From: Paracoccus marinaquae
GTDB taxonomy: Bacteria > Pseudomonadota > Alphaproteobacteria > Rhodobacterales > Rhodobacteraceae
Reading direction: 5' to 3'
Length of the DNA: 64,000 nucleotides
Assembly: GCF_018860165.1 (NCBI RefSeq)
Contig: NZ_JAHKNG010000008.1
Coordinates: 1-64,000 of the forward strand
Both the position numbers and the translations under genes were made by a program. The stretch's first letter is position 1. Every line of letters starts with the position of its first letter. This document shows, one piece after another, positions 39,029-47,291 of this stretch. The notes beneath the pieces were generated by a model. The model was not told the origin of the DNA, did not search any database, and saw only the letters and a program-made list of their open reading frames with translations.

Positions 39029-40015
39029 CTAGTTCAGCGCCGCGTCGGTGACGACAGGGCTCCACGCGCCCTCGGGGGCCTTCGAGATGACCGGATCCGA
39101 ACCGCCCGACAGCAGCGTGTCGACCGTGCGCTGGTAATCGGCCTCGACCAGCGCGCCGTCCGAGCCCGCCGTCAGCTTGGCGACCTCGCCCATCATGCGG
39201 GTCTGGTGTTCGATGGTCTGGGCGCCGGTCTCGTCGTTGTCCAGAACGATCTGGGCGGCTTCCTCGGGGTTCTCCTCGGCATATTTCCAGCCCTTCATCG
39301 AGGCGCGCACGAACCGGGCCAGCTTGTCGACCATCGCCGGATCCTCAAGCGTCTGCTCCAGCGTATAGAGCCCGTCCTCCAGCGTGGCGACGCCCTGATC
39401 CTCGTATTTGAAGGTGACAAGATCGTCCGCGGTCAGCCCGGCATCCAGCACCTGACCGTATTCGTTATAGGTCATGGTGCTGATGCAGGCGGCCTGTTTC
39501 TGCAGCAGCGGATCGACGTTGAAACCCTGCTTCAGCACCGTGACGCCGCCCTCGCCACCCTCGGTCGAAAGGCCCAGCGTGTTCATCCAGCTGAGGAAGG
39601 GATATTCGTTGCCCGAGAACCAGACGCCCAGCGTCTTGCCGGCGAAATCGGTCTTGGGATCGGTGATGCCGGTTTCCTTGAGGCAGGTCAGCATCATGCC
39701 CGAGGATTTGTAGGGCTGGGCGATATTGACGATCGGCAGGCCCTTTTCGCGCGCGGCCAGTGCGGCGGGCATCCATTCGACCACCACATCCGCGCCGCCG
39801 CCGGCCAGAACCTGCGTCGGGGCAATGTCGGGGCCACCCGGCTTGATGGTGACATCGAGGTCCTCTTCCTCGTAGAACCCCTTGTCCTTGGCGACGTAAT
39901 AGCCGGCGAACTGCGCCTGGGTGACCCATTTCAACTGCAGGGTCAGTTCGTCGGCGGCTTGCGCGCCGCCGGCCAGCAGGGCCATGGCTGCCGCAGATAG
40001 CATCAGTGTCTTCAT
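39029..40015 (-). CDS. ABC transporter substrate-binding protein, NMT1/THI5 family
   Basis: A 328-residue periplasmic binding protein with a signal peptide (about 1-20, ending AQA). The N-terminal lobe begins LTLQLKWVTQAQFAGYYVAK and matches the NMT1/THI5 (ThiY-like) family, whose members bind pyrimidine compounds such as formyl-aminomethylpyrimidine. Last gene of the pyrimidine operon, after two permeases and an ATPase, so a pyrimidine base is the likely ligand; the exact one is inferred. Confidence 0.9.
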   Translation of the reverse strand: MKTLMLSAAAMALLAGGAQAADELTLQLKWVTQAQFAGYYVAKDKGFYEEEDLDVTIKPGGPDIAPTQVLAGGGADVVVEWMPAALAAREKGLPIVNIAQPYKSSGMMLTCLKETGITDPKTDFAGKTLGVWFSGNEYPFLSWMNTLGLSTEGGEGGVTVLKQGFNVDPLLQKQAACISTMTYNEYGQVLDAGLTADDLVTFKYEDQGVATLEDGLYTLEQTLEDPAMVDKLARFVRASMKGWKYAEENPEEAAQIVLDNDETGAQTIEHQTRMMGEVAKLTAGSDGALVEADYQRTVDTLLSGGSDPVISKAPEGAWSPVVTDAALN

Positions 40016-40040
40016 AGGTCGCTCTCCTGTTGGGGGGCGG

Positions 40041-40883
40041 TCAGCCCCGTTGTTTGCGCTGTGACGGGTGCCAGAAGGTCACCTTCTTTTCGATCAGCGC
40101 CACGATGCCATAGAACAATGATCCGGCGATTGCCGCCACAAGGATTTCGGCCCAGACCAGCGGCAGGTCCAGCCGCCCCACGGCGGTCGAGATGCGAAAG
40201 CCCATGCCCCTGGTCGGACTGCCGAAGAACTCGGCCACGATGGCGCCGATCAGGGCCAGCGTGGTGGTGATCTTCAGCCCGTTGAACAGGAAGGGCATGG
40301 CGGCGGGCAGGCGCATCTTCGCCAGCGACTGCCAATAGGGCGCGGCCCATGTCGCCATCTGGTCGCGCTGCATCTGGTCGGTGGCGGCCAGCCCCGCCAC
40401 CATGTTCACGAGGATCGGGAAGAACACCATCACCACCACCACCGCCGCCTTCGACTGCCAGTCGAAGCCGAACCACATCACCAGGATCGGCGCGATGCCG
40501 ACGATCGGCAGGGCGGCGACGAAATTGCCGACCGGCAGCAATCCGCGCTGCAGGAAGGGGCTGCGGTCGATGGCAATGGCGGTGGCGATGGCGGCCGCGG
40601 CACCCAGCACCCAGCCGCTCAGCGCGCCCTTCAGGATGGTCTGCACGAAATCGCCCCAGAGAATCGCGGTATTCTGCGTGAAACTGGCCGCGATCTGGCT
40701 GGGGGCCGGCAGGATGACGGTGGGGATGGCATAGGCGCGGACGGTCATCTCCCACAGGATCAGCAGGGTGATGCCGAAGATCAGCGCCACCAGGAAACGG
40801 CTCAGCCGCGTGTCAAAGCGGGCCAGCCAGGCATTCAGCGCCCAGCCGCCCAGCCAGACGGCGATGATCGGCAGCGCGCTCAT
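40041..40883 (-). CDS. ABC transporter permease
   Basis: A 280-residue BPD-type inner-membrane permease with about six helices. It carries the family's EAA-type loop (QMATWAAPYWQSLAKMRLPAAMP, shortened) that docks to the ATPase. It pairs with the second permease upstream through an ATGA overlap (40880-40883) and precedes the NMT1/THI5-type binding protein by 25 bp. It is part of the same importer. Confidence 0.9.
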   Translation of the reverse strand: MSALPIIAVWLGGWALNAWLARFDTRLSRFLVALIFGITLLILWEMTVRAYAIPTVILPAPSQIAASFTQNTAILWGDFVQTILKGALSGWVLGAAAAIATAIAIDRSPFLQRGLLPVGNFVAALPIVGIAPILVMWFGFDWQSKAAVVVVMVFFPILVNMVAGLAATDQMQRDQMATWAAPYWQSLAKMRLPAAMPFLFNGLKITTTLALIGAIVAEFFGSPTRGMGFRISTAVGRLDLPLVWAEILVAAIAGSLFYGIVALIEKKVTFWHPSQRKQRG

Positions 40884-41743
40884 CGCGCCAGCCCCATGCG
40901 GCGCAGGGCCAGCCTCTCGATCCAGCCGATCAGGAACACCAGCCCCGCCGCCAGCGCGGCCGCCACGAACAGCGCCGCCCAGATCTGCACCGTCTGCCCG
41001 TAATAGCTGCCCGACAGCAACCGCGCGCCCAGCCCGGCCGAGGCCCCGGCCGGCAGTTCGCCGACGATGGTGCCGACCAGTGCCGCCGCGACCGCAACCT
41101 TCAGGCTGGCGAACAGGTAAGGCATCGAGGACGGCAGCCGCAGCCGCCAGAACACCTGCGAACGCGAGGCGTTCCAGGATCGCATCAGGTCCAGTTGCAT
41201 CGCGTCGGCGGTGCGCAGACCCTTCACCATGCCGACAAGGACCGGAAAAAACGACAGCCAGGCGGCGATGATCGCCTTGGGCAGAAGCCCGGTGATACCG
41301 GCGCTGGCAAAGACCACGATCACCATCGGCGCGATGGCAAGGATCGGCACCGTCTGGCTGGCCACCGCCCAGGGCATCACCGACTGGTTCATCGCCCGGT
41401 CATGGACGATCCCGACCGCCAGCCCGATCCCGGCCAGCGAGCCGATGGCAAAGCCCGCCAGCGTCGCCGAAAGCGTGATCCAGCCATGCCAGACGAGGCT
41501 GCGCTTCGAGGTGATCTTCTGCCCGAACACGCCGTCCCACAGGCCCGCGGCCACCTGATGCGGGGCGGGCAGGACCGGTCGGTCGAGGCTCAGCGTCTGG
41601 CGGACGAATTCGCCCATGCCCAGAACCGTCTCGCTGCGCGCCGCCTGATCGCGCACCCAGGTCGAGTTCATGCCGATGGCCGCCACATACCAGATGGCGA
41701 CGACGGCCAGCAGGACGGTCAGGACGGGCAGCGTGTTCCTCAT
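40880..41743 (-). CDS. ABC transporter permease
   Basis: A 287-residue permease paralogous to the next gene, with an N-terminal anchor (VLTVLLAVVAIWYVAAIGM) and a transmembrane domain with the EAA loop (WNASRSQVFWRLRLPSSMP). The two permeases probably form a heterodimer. It overlaps the upstream GNAT gene and the downstream permease by 4 bp each, which argues for strict co-translation. Confidence 0.9.
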   Translation of the reverse strand: MRNTLPVLTVLLAVVAIWYVAAIGMNSTWVRDQAARSETVLGMGEFVRQTLSLDRPVLPAPHQVAAGLWDGVFGQKITSKRSLVWHGWITLSATLAGFAIGSLAGIGLAVGIVHDRAMNQSVMPWAVASQTVPILAIAPMVIVVFASAGITGLLPKAIIAAWLSFFPVLVGMVKGLRTADAMQLDLMRSWNASRSQVFWRLRLPSSMPYLFASLKVAVAAALVGTIVGELPAGASAGLGARLLSGSYYGQTVQIWAALFVAAALAAGLVFLIGWIERLALRRMGLAR

Positions 41744-42189
41744 TCCTGGCCGCTCCAGGTCATGTTCCAGACCGGCAGGCCGTCATCATCGGTGCCCTCG
41801 CCGATGACACTCAGCCCCTCGCGCAGATAAAAGCGCCGGGCGTCGCGGTTCGGCTGCCAGACGGTCAGGGAAAACCCTGCCGGAGAGACCGCCTTGACCG
41901 CATCCAGCAACGTCTTGCCCAAGCCGCGCCCACGGTCGGCGGGCGACAGGTACAAGGCCGGCAGGAACCGTGCCTGCGGGTTCAGGGTGACGTAACCCAC
42001 CACCGCGCCATCCTGCTCGGCGACGAAGACCCGCCGCGTCTGAAGAAGACGGGGCGAGAACATCGCGGCGATCACCTCGTGCGGATGCGAGCGCGGCAGC
42101 CAGTCGGTCGCGTCGATATAGGCGTTGAGGATCGCCGCGCAGGCGGGCAGATCCTCGGGCCCGGCCTCGCGGATCAGGGCCTCAGTCAT
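41740..42189 (-). CDS. GNAT family N-acetyltransferase
   Basis: A 149-residue GNAT acetyltransferase. It starts MTEALIREAGPEDLPACAAI; the acetyl-CoA motif is LYLSPADRGRGLGKTLLDAV (about 90-109), followed by WQPNRDARRFYLREGLS. Start at 42189 gives an 8-bp overlap with the ABC ATPase gene; the in-frame ATG at 42225 would extend far into it. The substrate is unknown. Its place between the transporter ATPase and permeases suggests a role with an amine of pyrimidine breakdown, such as beta-alanine. Confidence 0.85.
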   Translation of the reverse strand: MTEALIREAGPEDLPACAAILNAYIDATDWLPRSHPHEVIAAMFSPRLLQTRRVFVAEQDGAVVGYVTLNPQARFLPALYLSPADRGRGLGKTLLDAVKAVSPAGFSLTVWQPNRDARRFYLREGLSVIGEGTDDDGLPVWNMTWSGQE

Positions 42190-42961
42190 AGCTGTGCCCT
42201 TCGCGCAGCCCCTCGCGCACCTCATGGGCCAGGGCGATGAATTCGGGCGTGTCGCGGATGTCCAGCGGCCGCTGCGTCGGCAGGGGGCTGTCGATGACCT
42301 TGGTGATCCGGCCCGGACGGGGCGACATGACCACGATCTTGGTCGACAGATAGACCGCCTCGGGGATCGAATGGGTCACGAAACCGATGGTCTTGCCCGT
42401 CTTGCGCCACAATTCCAGCAGCGCCTCGTTCAGCCGGTCGCGGACGATCTCGTCCAGCGCGCCGAAGGGTTCGTCCATCAACAGGATATCGGCGTCAAAG
42501 GCCAGCGCGCGGGCGATGCTGGCGCGCTGCTGCATGCCACCCGACAGCTGCCAGGGATACTTGCCGCCGAACCCCGCCAGATCGACCAGGTCCAGAACCC
42601 GCGCGATGCGCGCCGCGCGATCGGCCTTTGCAAAACCCATGATCTCCAGCGGCAGACCGACATTCCCCGCGATGGTCCGCCACGGATAAAGACCCGGCGC
42701 CTGAAAGACATAGCCATAGGCCCGCGCCCTCCGCGCCGCATCGGGATCCATCCCGTTGACACTCAGCCGTCCGGCGGTCGGCGCCTCCAGCGCTGCGATG
42801 GCGCGCAGAAGCGTGGTCTTGCCGCAGCCAGATGGTCCGATGAAGCTGACGAAATCGCCCTGGTTGATGGTCAGATCCACGCCCTTCAGCGCATGGACCG
42901 GGCCATCGGCGGTCTGGAAGGTCAGGTCGATCTGGTCGGCGGTGATGACGTAAGCGGTCAT
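42182..42961 (-). CDS. ABC transporter ATP-binding protein
   Basis: A 259-residue ABC ATPase of the nitrate/taurine/thiamine-precursor type: Walker A GPSGCGKTTLLRA, signature LSGGMQQRASIARALAF, Walker B DILLMDEPFGALDE and the switch His in GFVTHSIPEA. It powers the importer made by the two permeases and the NMT1/THI5-like binding protein. It overlaps the upstream membrane protein gene by 4 bp (42958-42961) and the GNAT gene by 8 bp. Confidence 0.95.
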   Translation of the reverse strand: MTAYVITADQIDLTFQTADGPVHALKGVDLTINQGDFVSFIGPSGCGKTTLLRAIAALEAPTAGRLSVNGMDPDAARRARAYGYVFQAPGLYPWRTIAGNVGLPLEIMGFAKADRAARIARVLDLVDLAGFGGKYPWQLSGGMQQRASIARALAFDADILLMDEPFGALDEIVRDRLNEALLELWRKTGKTIGFVTHSIPEAVYLSTKIVVMSPRPGRITKVIDSPLPTQRPLDIRDTPEFIALAHEVREGLREGHSYD

Positions 42962-43413
42962 GGCAGAGCCTCTGCCGGCTTCTGGTGATAAATCAAATGG
43001 CCTAGTGCCAGACCGATCGCGATTGTCAGCGGCAGGGCAAGCGTTATTGCCAAAATTGGTAGGTCACCGAATATGCGTGGCCCGAAGATGGACCACGCCA
43101 GCCAAACAGCGTTCAGCCAACCAATTACCGCGGCCATCGCGGATGCGATAATTGGACCGGCAGGCTCCGTCCTCAATCGCCGGCAGATCGCGATCACAAA
43201 CATCCAGACCGCCAGAGATGGCAAAACAGAGCGTGCTGTCGCGCCGACTGCCAAGAGCATTGCGATTTCATTCCATTTGTAGGGAAGGCGTGTTCCCGAC
43301 ACATTTGCGAGAACCGAGAGGAAAGTAATCGTTACCGTAGTTGTAAGGGCGGCACTACCGAAGAACAGGACGGGCCATCTCCAGTCGATTTGCATGCGAG
43401 CAAAAAAGGTCAT
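42958..43413 (-). CDS. Unrecognised membrane protein inserted in the pyrimidine operon
   Basis: A 151-residue protein with four predicted membrane helices (about 10-32, 45-70, 88-110, 118-143); no family recognised. The start is placed at 43413 (MTFFARMQIDWRW): its ATG overlaps the dihydropyrimidinase stop (TGATG), and its stop overlaps the ATPase start (ATGA). Local GC is only about 50-52% in the lines counted, against ~65% around it, so it may be a recent gain. Full translational coupling suggests it works with the pathway, perhaps as a transporter accessory or exporter. Confidence 0.6.
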   Translation of the reverse strand: MTFFARMQIDWRWPVLFFGSAALTTTVTITFLSVLANVSGTRLPYKWNEIAMLLAVGATARSVLPSLAVWMFVIAICRRLRTEPAGPIIASAMAAVIGWLNAVWLAWSIFGPRIFGDLPILAITLALPLTIAIGLALGHLIYHQKPAEALP

Positions 43414-44864
43414 CACACTCCCGTCGCCGGAATCCCCGACCGTTCCACCGGTCGTGGCGCTGTCAACTCCTTCCATTGTGACAGGGCGCGGTTCACCGTG
43501 CCGCGTGGTTCGCGGCCGACGAATTCGCCGTGACCCTCGCGGCTGTCGACCTTGCCCTCGGTTACGGCGACGACGCCGCGGGTCAGGGTGAAACGCGGCA
43601 GGCCCCTGACCTTCTGGCCCTCGAACACGTTGTAGTCGATGGCTGATTGCTGCGAGCCCGCCGTAATGGTCTTTTCGGCTTGCGGATCCCAGACCACCAG
43701 GTCGGCATCCGCGCCGACCAGCACCGCGCCCTTTTTCGGGTACAGGTTCAGGATCTTGGCGATATTGGTCGATGTGACTGCGACGAACTCATTCGGTGTC
43801 AGCCGACCCGTACCGACTCCGTGTGTCCACAGCATCGGCATCCGGTCCTCAAGCCCGCCGGTGCCGTTCGGGATCCTGGTGAAATCGCCCACGCCATAGC
43901 GTTTCTGCTCGGTCGTGAAGGCGCAGTGATCGGTCGCCACCACCGACAGGCTGCCCGATTGCAGCCCGGCCCAGAGGCTGTCCTGATGCGAGCGGTTGCG
44001 GAAGGGCGGCGACATGACGCGCCGCGCCGCGTGATCCCAGTCCTTGTTGAAATACTCGCTCTCATCCAGTGTCAGATGCTGGATCAGAGGCTCGCCCCAG
44101 ACGCGCTTGCCTTGGCTGCGCGCGCGGCGGATCGCCTCGTGGCTGTCCTCGCAGGACACATGCACGACATAGAGCGGCACGCCCGCCATGTCGGCCACCA
44201 TGATGGCGCGGTTCGTGGCCTCGCCCTCGACCTGCGGCGGGCGGCTGTATGCATGCGCCTCGGGCCCGGTATTGCCCTCGGCCAGCAGCCGCGCGGACAG
44301 TTCGGCCACCACATCGCCATTCTCGGCATGGACCAGTGCGATCCCGCCCAGATCGCCGACCCGGCGGAACGACGCGAACAACTCGTCGTCATTCACCATC
44401 AGCGCGCCCTTGTAGGCCATGAAATGCTTGAAGCTGGTGATGCCGCGCTTCACCACCTCCTCCATCTCGTCGAACACCTGCTGCCCCCACCAGGTAATCG
44501 CCATGTGATAGGAATAGTCGCAATGCGCCCGCCCGGACTTGTTGTCCCACATCTGAAGCGCATCCAGCAGCCCCTGCTGCGGCGAGGGCAGGGCGAAATC
44601 CACCACCATGGTTGTGCCGCCCGACAAGGCCGCGCGGGTGCCGCTCTCGAAATCATCGGTCGAGTAGGTGCCCATGAAGGGCATCTCCAGATGCGTATGC
44701 GGGTCGATCCCGCCCGGCATGACATAGCAGCCGGTTGCGTCCAGTTCGGTGTCACCGCCGAGGTTCTCACCGATCGCGGTGATCTTGCCGCCCTCGATCA
44801 GCACATCCGCCCTATAGGTCAGATCGGCGGTCACAATGGTTCCGTTCCTGATAACCTTGCTCAT
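43413..44864 (-). CDS. hydA: Dihydropyrimidinase (hydantoinase)
   Basis: A 483-residue metal-dependent amidohydrolase that opens dihydrouracil or dihydrothymine to the N-carbamoyl beta-amino acid, the second step of reductive pyrimidine catabolism. Metal ligands: His56 and His58 in GGIDPHTHLEMPF, the carboxylated Lys152 in FKHFMAYKG and further His/Asp residues. The start at 44864 (MSKVIRNGTIV, with CAGGG upstream) is preferred over the ATG at 44885, which falls in a dispersed repeat. It lies downstream of the amidohydrolase gene in the operon. Confidence 0.92.
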   Translation of the reverse strand: MSKVIRNGTIVTADLTYRADVLIEGGKITAIGENLGGDTELDATGCYVMPGGIDPHTHLEMPFMGTYSTDDFESGTRAALSGGTTMVVDFALPSPQQGLLDALQMWDNKSGRAHCDYSYHMAITWWGQQVFDEMEEVVKRGITSFKHFMAYKGALMVNDDELFASFRRVGDLGGIALVHAENGDVVAELSARLLAEGNTGPEAHAYSRPPQVEGEATNRAIMVADMAGVPLYVVHVSCEDSHEAIRRARSQGKRVWGEPLIQHLTLDESEYFNKDWDHAARRVMSPPFRNRSHQDSLWAGLQSGSLSVVATDHCAFTTEQKRYGVGDFTRIPNGTGGLEDRMPMLWTHGVGTGRLTPNEFVAVTSTNIAKILNLYPKKGAVLVGADADLVVWDPQAEKTITAGSQQSAIDYNVFEGQKVRGLPRFTLTRGVVAVTEGKVDSREGHGEFVGREPRGTVNRALSQWKELTAPRPVERSGIPATGV

Positions 44865-44885
44865 CCCTGCGCCTTTCTTCTTCAT

Positions 44886-44921
44886 CCAAATATCCCGGGG
44901 GTCCGGGGGCAGCGCCCCCGG
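44886..44921 (-). repeat. GC hairpin plus GGATATTTGGATG element within the operon
   Basis: On the minus strand CCGGGGGC-GCT-GCCCCCGG (44921-44903) is followed by ACCCCCGGGATATTTGGATG. It lies between the amidohydrolase stop and the hydA start and resembles the element at 38320-38376. As a hairpin inside an operon it may partly terminate or protect the upstream message; it has no U-tract. Confidence 0.55.
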
Positions 44922-44933
44922 CTTTCCCTTGTC

Positions 44934-46199
44934 TCAGCGGACAATCTCCGCCACGTCCAGCACAGCGTGCAACAACACATCCGCCCCGGCACTCGCCCAT
45001 TCCGGCGAAATCTCCTCGGCCTCGTTATGGCTCAGCCCGTCCACGCAGGGGCACATGATCATCACCGTCGGCGCGACGCGGTTGATCCAGCAGGCGTCGT
45101 GGCCCGCGCCGCTGACGATATCCATATGGCTGTAGCCCAGCCGCTCCGAAGCCTCGCGCAGCGTCTGCGCCAGGCCCGCATCAAATGTCACCGGGTCGAA
45201 ATGGCCGACCGGTTCGATCTCGATCCCCAGCCCTAGTTCGGCTGCAATCTTCGGGGCTTCGGCCTCCAACCGTGCGCGCATCGAGGTCAGCTTGTCCAGT
45301 TCGGGTGAGCGGAAGTCGATGGTGAAGACCGCGCGGCCGGGGATCACGTTGCGGCTGTTCGGATAGACATTGGCCTGACCCACCGCGCCCACGGCATTCG
45401 GCTGATGGTCCATGGCGATGCGATGCGCGGCCTCGATGATCCGCGCCATGCCAAGGCCCGCGTTCACCCGCATGTGCATCGGCGTGCTGCCGGTATGCGC
45501 CTCCTTGCCGGTCAGCGTGACCTGCAGCCACCACAGGCCCTGGCCATGCGTCACCACGCCGATCTGCTTGCCCTCGGCTTCCAGAATCGGACCCTGCTCG
45601 ATGTGATATTCGAACATCGCATGTATCGGCCGGCCCCCGACATCCTCGGCCCCGCGCCAGCCGATGCGGTCCAGTTCCGCCCCGAATGTCCTGCCCTCGG
45701 CATCCTCGCGGGCATTGGCGAAATCCTCGGTATGCATCCCGGCATAGACGCCGCTGGCCAGCATGGCCGGCGCGAAGCGGGTGCCTTCCTCATTGGTCCA
45801 GTTCACCACCACGACCGGCCGGCGCGTCTTCAGCCCCATGTCGCGGATCGAGCGAATCACCTCCAGCCCCGACAGCACGCCCAGCACACCGTCATATTTC
45901 CCGCCCGTCGGCTGGGTATCCAGGTGGCTGCCGATATAGACCGGGTCCAGCGACGGATCCTCGCCCTCGTGGCGCATGAACATGTTGCCCATGCGGTCGA
46001 GGCCCATGGTCATCCCGGCTTCCTCGCACCACCTGCGGAACAGGGCGCGGCCCTCGGCATCCGCATCGGTCAGGGTCTGGCGGTTGTTGCCGCCGGCGAT
46101 ACCCGGGCCGATCTTCGCCATCTCCATCAGGCTGTCCCACAGCCGGTCGCCATCGATCTTCATGTTGGCGGCGGAGGCCGTGCCACTGCTGTCGGTCAT
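44934..46199 (-). CDS. Zn-dependent N-carbamoyl amidohydrolase (AmaB/HyuC type)
   Basis: A 421-residue M20-family hydrolase that releases beta-alanine or a related amino acid from the ureido product of dihydropyrimidinase. Metal-site motifs GSHLDTQPTGGKYDGVLG (about 87-104), VNWTNEEGTRF and SGAGHDACW are present, with a dimerisation domain between. Start at 46199 (MTDSSGTASAAN) after a strong GGAAGGA RBS. First gene of the leftward operon, divergent from the RutR-like gene; the RutR-type palindrome lies 231 bp upstream. Confidence 0.9.
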   Translation of the reverse strand: MTDSSGTASAANMKIDGDRLWDSLMEMAKIGPGIAGGNNRQTLTDADAEGRALFRRWCEEAGMTMGLDRMGNMFMRHEGEDPSLDPVYIGSHLDTQPTGGKYDGVLGVLSGLEVIRSIRDMGLKTRRPVVVVNWTNEEGTRFAPAMLASGVYAGMHTEDFANAREDAEGRTFGAELDRIGWRGAEDVGGRPIHAMFEYHIEQGPILEAEGKQIGVVTHGQGLWWLQVTLTGKEAHTGSTPMHMRVNAGLGMARIIEAAHRIAMDHQPNAVGAVGQANVYPNSRNVIPGRAVFTIDFRSPELDKLTSMRARLEAEAPKIAAELGLGIEIEPVGHFDPVTFDAGLAQTLREASERLGYSHMDIVSGAGHDACWINRVAPTVMIMCPCVDGLSHNEAEEISPEWASAGADVLLHAVLDVAEIVR

Positions 46200-46548
46200 G
46201 TCTCGTCCTTCCTGTCTGGCCGTCCCGTCTTGGCGCGGGGTGGCGGGATGGGATGCTTCAGCCTGTCCCTCCGAACCCGCCGGAAACACGCGGCCGCAAG
46301 AGGACATTATGCGCGCGATTTCCGCGCCGTGAAGAGGTACCGGCCACGGGGCGCGGTGTCCTGATGCGGCTGGTGGCGCCGGGGGCGAAATGGCGGTCGG
46401 GCGGCATGGCGGCACCATCCCATGAAATGCTGACCGAACGGTCAGGATCAGGCTAGCACGCCCCTTGGACCAGTCAAGCATGCAAGTCCGGGCGTGACAA
46501 ATCGCAATCATCTGCTCAGAAAAGAACCATGTCAGAGCAGGATGGACG
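46200..46548. other. Divergent control region of the pyrimidine operon and rutR-like gene
   Basis: About 350 bp with no supported gene. It holds the RutR-type palindrome at 46430-46445 and must contain both promoters. The half nearer the rutR-like gene is less GC-rich (e.g. 46480-46540). No ORF has an RBS and a normal composition. Confidence 0.6.
46430..46445. promoter_or_regulatory. RutR-type operator
   Basis: CTGACCG-AA-CGGTCAG is a perfect 7-bp-arm palindrome with a 2-bp centre. The recalled RutR consensus is TTGACCA-nn-TGGTCAA, so arm length, centre and the TGACC/GGTCA core agree. It sits between the divergent pyrimidine operon and the RutR-like gene, where a uracil-responsive repressor should bind both promoters. 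Confidence 0.65.
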
Positions 46549-47166
46549 ATGACTGATCAGAACGAGCCGCAACTGACCCGGATCCAGCAGAAGAACCGCG
46601 AACGGATTCTTGAAGGCGCCCTGACCGCATTTTCGGCCAACGGCTTCAGGGGCGCGACCATCGACCAGATCGCCGAGGCGGCGGGACTGTCAAAGCCGAA
46701 TGTGCTGTATTATTTCGGCTCGAAGGACGAGATCCACAAGACGCTGCTGACGGCGCTTCTGGACATGTGGCTTGCGCCGATGCTGGCGATCGACCCCAGG
46801 GGCGACCCCCTGGACGAGGTGCTGGACTATGTCTCGGCCAAGCTGCGCCTGTCCCGCGACTTTCCGCGCGAGAGCCGGCTTTTCGCCTATGAGATCCTGC
46901 AGGGTGCCCCGCATCTGAACGAGATTCTGGGCGGACGGCTGCGCATGCTGGTCGATGAGACGGTGGCGATTCTGGCCGCCTGGATCGATGAGGGGCGGCT
47001 GGCGCAGGTCGAACCGCATCACCTGATCTTCTCGATCTGGGCGCTGACCCAGCATTATGCCGATTTCGAGGTCCAGGTGCGCGCGGTTCTGGGGCCGGGC
47101 CATGATCCCTTCGCCGAGGCCGAACTCTATCTCGAGAACCTGTTCCGGCGCATGCTGCAGGTCTGA
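46549..47166 (+). CDS. rutR: RutR-like TetR family regulator
   Basis: A 205-residue TetR regulator with HTH at about residues 35-60 (TIDQIAEAAGLSKPNVLYYF) and a RutR-type (YcdC) C-terminal ligand domain, including FPRESRLFAYEILQGAPHL and FSIWALTQHYADFEVQV. E. coli RutR senses uracil/thymine and controls pyrimidine use; the divergent operon of dihydropyrimidinase, amidohydrolase and transporter strongly supports the same role. The palindrome at 46430 is the predicted site. Confidence 0.9.
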   Translation: MTDQNEPQLTRIQQKNRERILEGALTAFSANGFRGATIDQIAEAAGLSKPNVLYYFGSKDEIHKTLLTALLDMWLAPMLAIDPRGDPLDEVLDYVSAKLRLSRDFPRESRLFAYEILQGAPHLNEILGGRLRMLVDETVAILAAWIDEGRLAQVEPHHLIFSIWALTQHYADFEVQVRAVLGPGHDPFAEAELYLENLFRRMLQV

Positions 47167-47231
47167 GGCGCGCAGGCCCACCGGGCGGCCTCGGGGGCGA
47201 TCAACCGTGCCGGGCACGCAGAAACGCAAAA

Positions 47232-47251
47232 GCGCGGCCCATCGGCCGCGC
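47232..47251 (-). terminator. Intrinsic terminator of the TIGR02300 gene
   Basis: On the minus strand GCGCGGCC-GATG-GGCCGCGC is followed by TTTTGCGTTTC; flanking ACGCA/TGCGT can extend the stem. It lies 41 bp past the TIGR02300 stop and fits a Rho-independent terminator. The convergent rutR-like gene ends 66 bp to the left and could use it in part. Confidence 0.75.
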
Positions 47252-47291
47252 CTGCGTCTGCCGGGCCGCTCGCTGCGGCAGGGACGGTCGA

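Noticed and set aside
43413..44885. hydA start at 44885
   Set aside because: The extra MKKKGAG codons fall at the edge of a dispersed intergenic repeat, and the 44864 ATG has its own GGCGCAGGG site and the expected family N-terminus.
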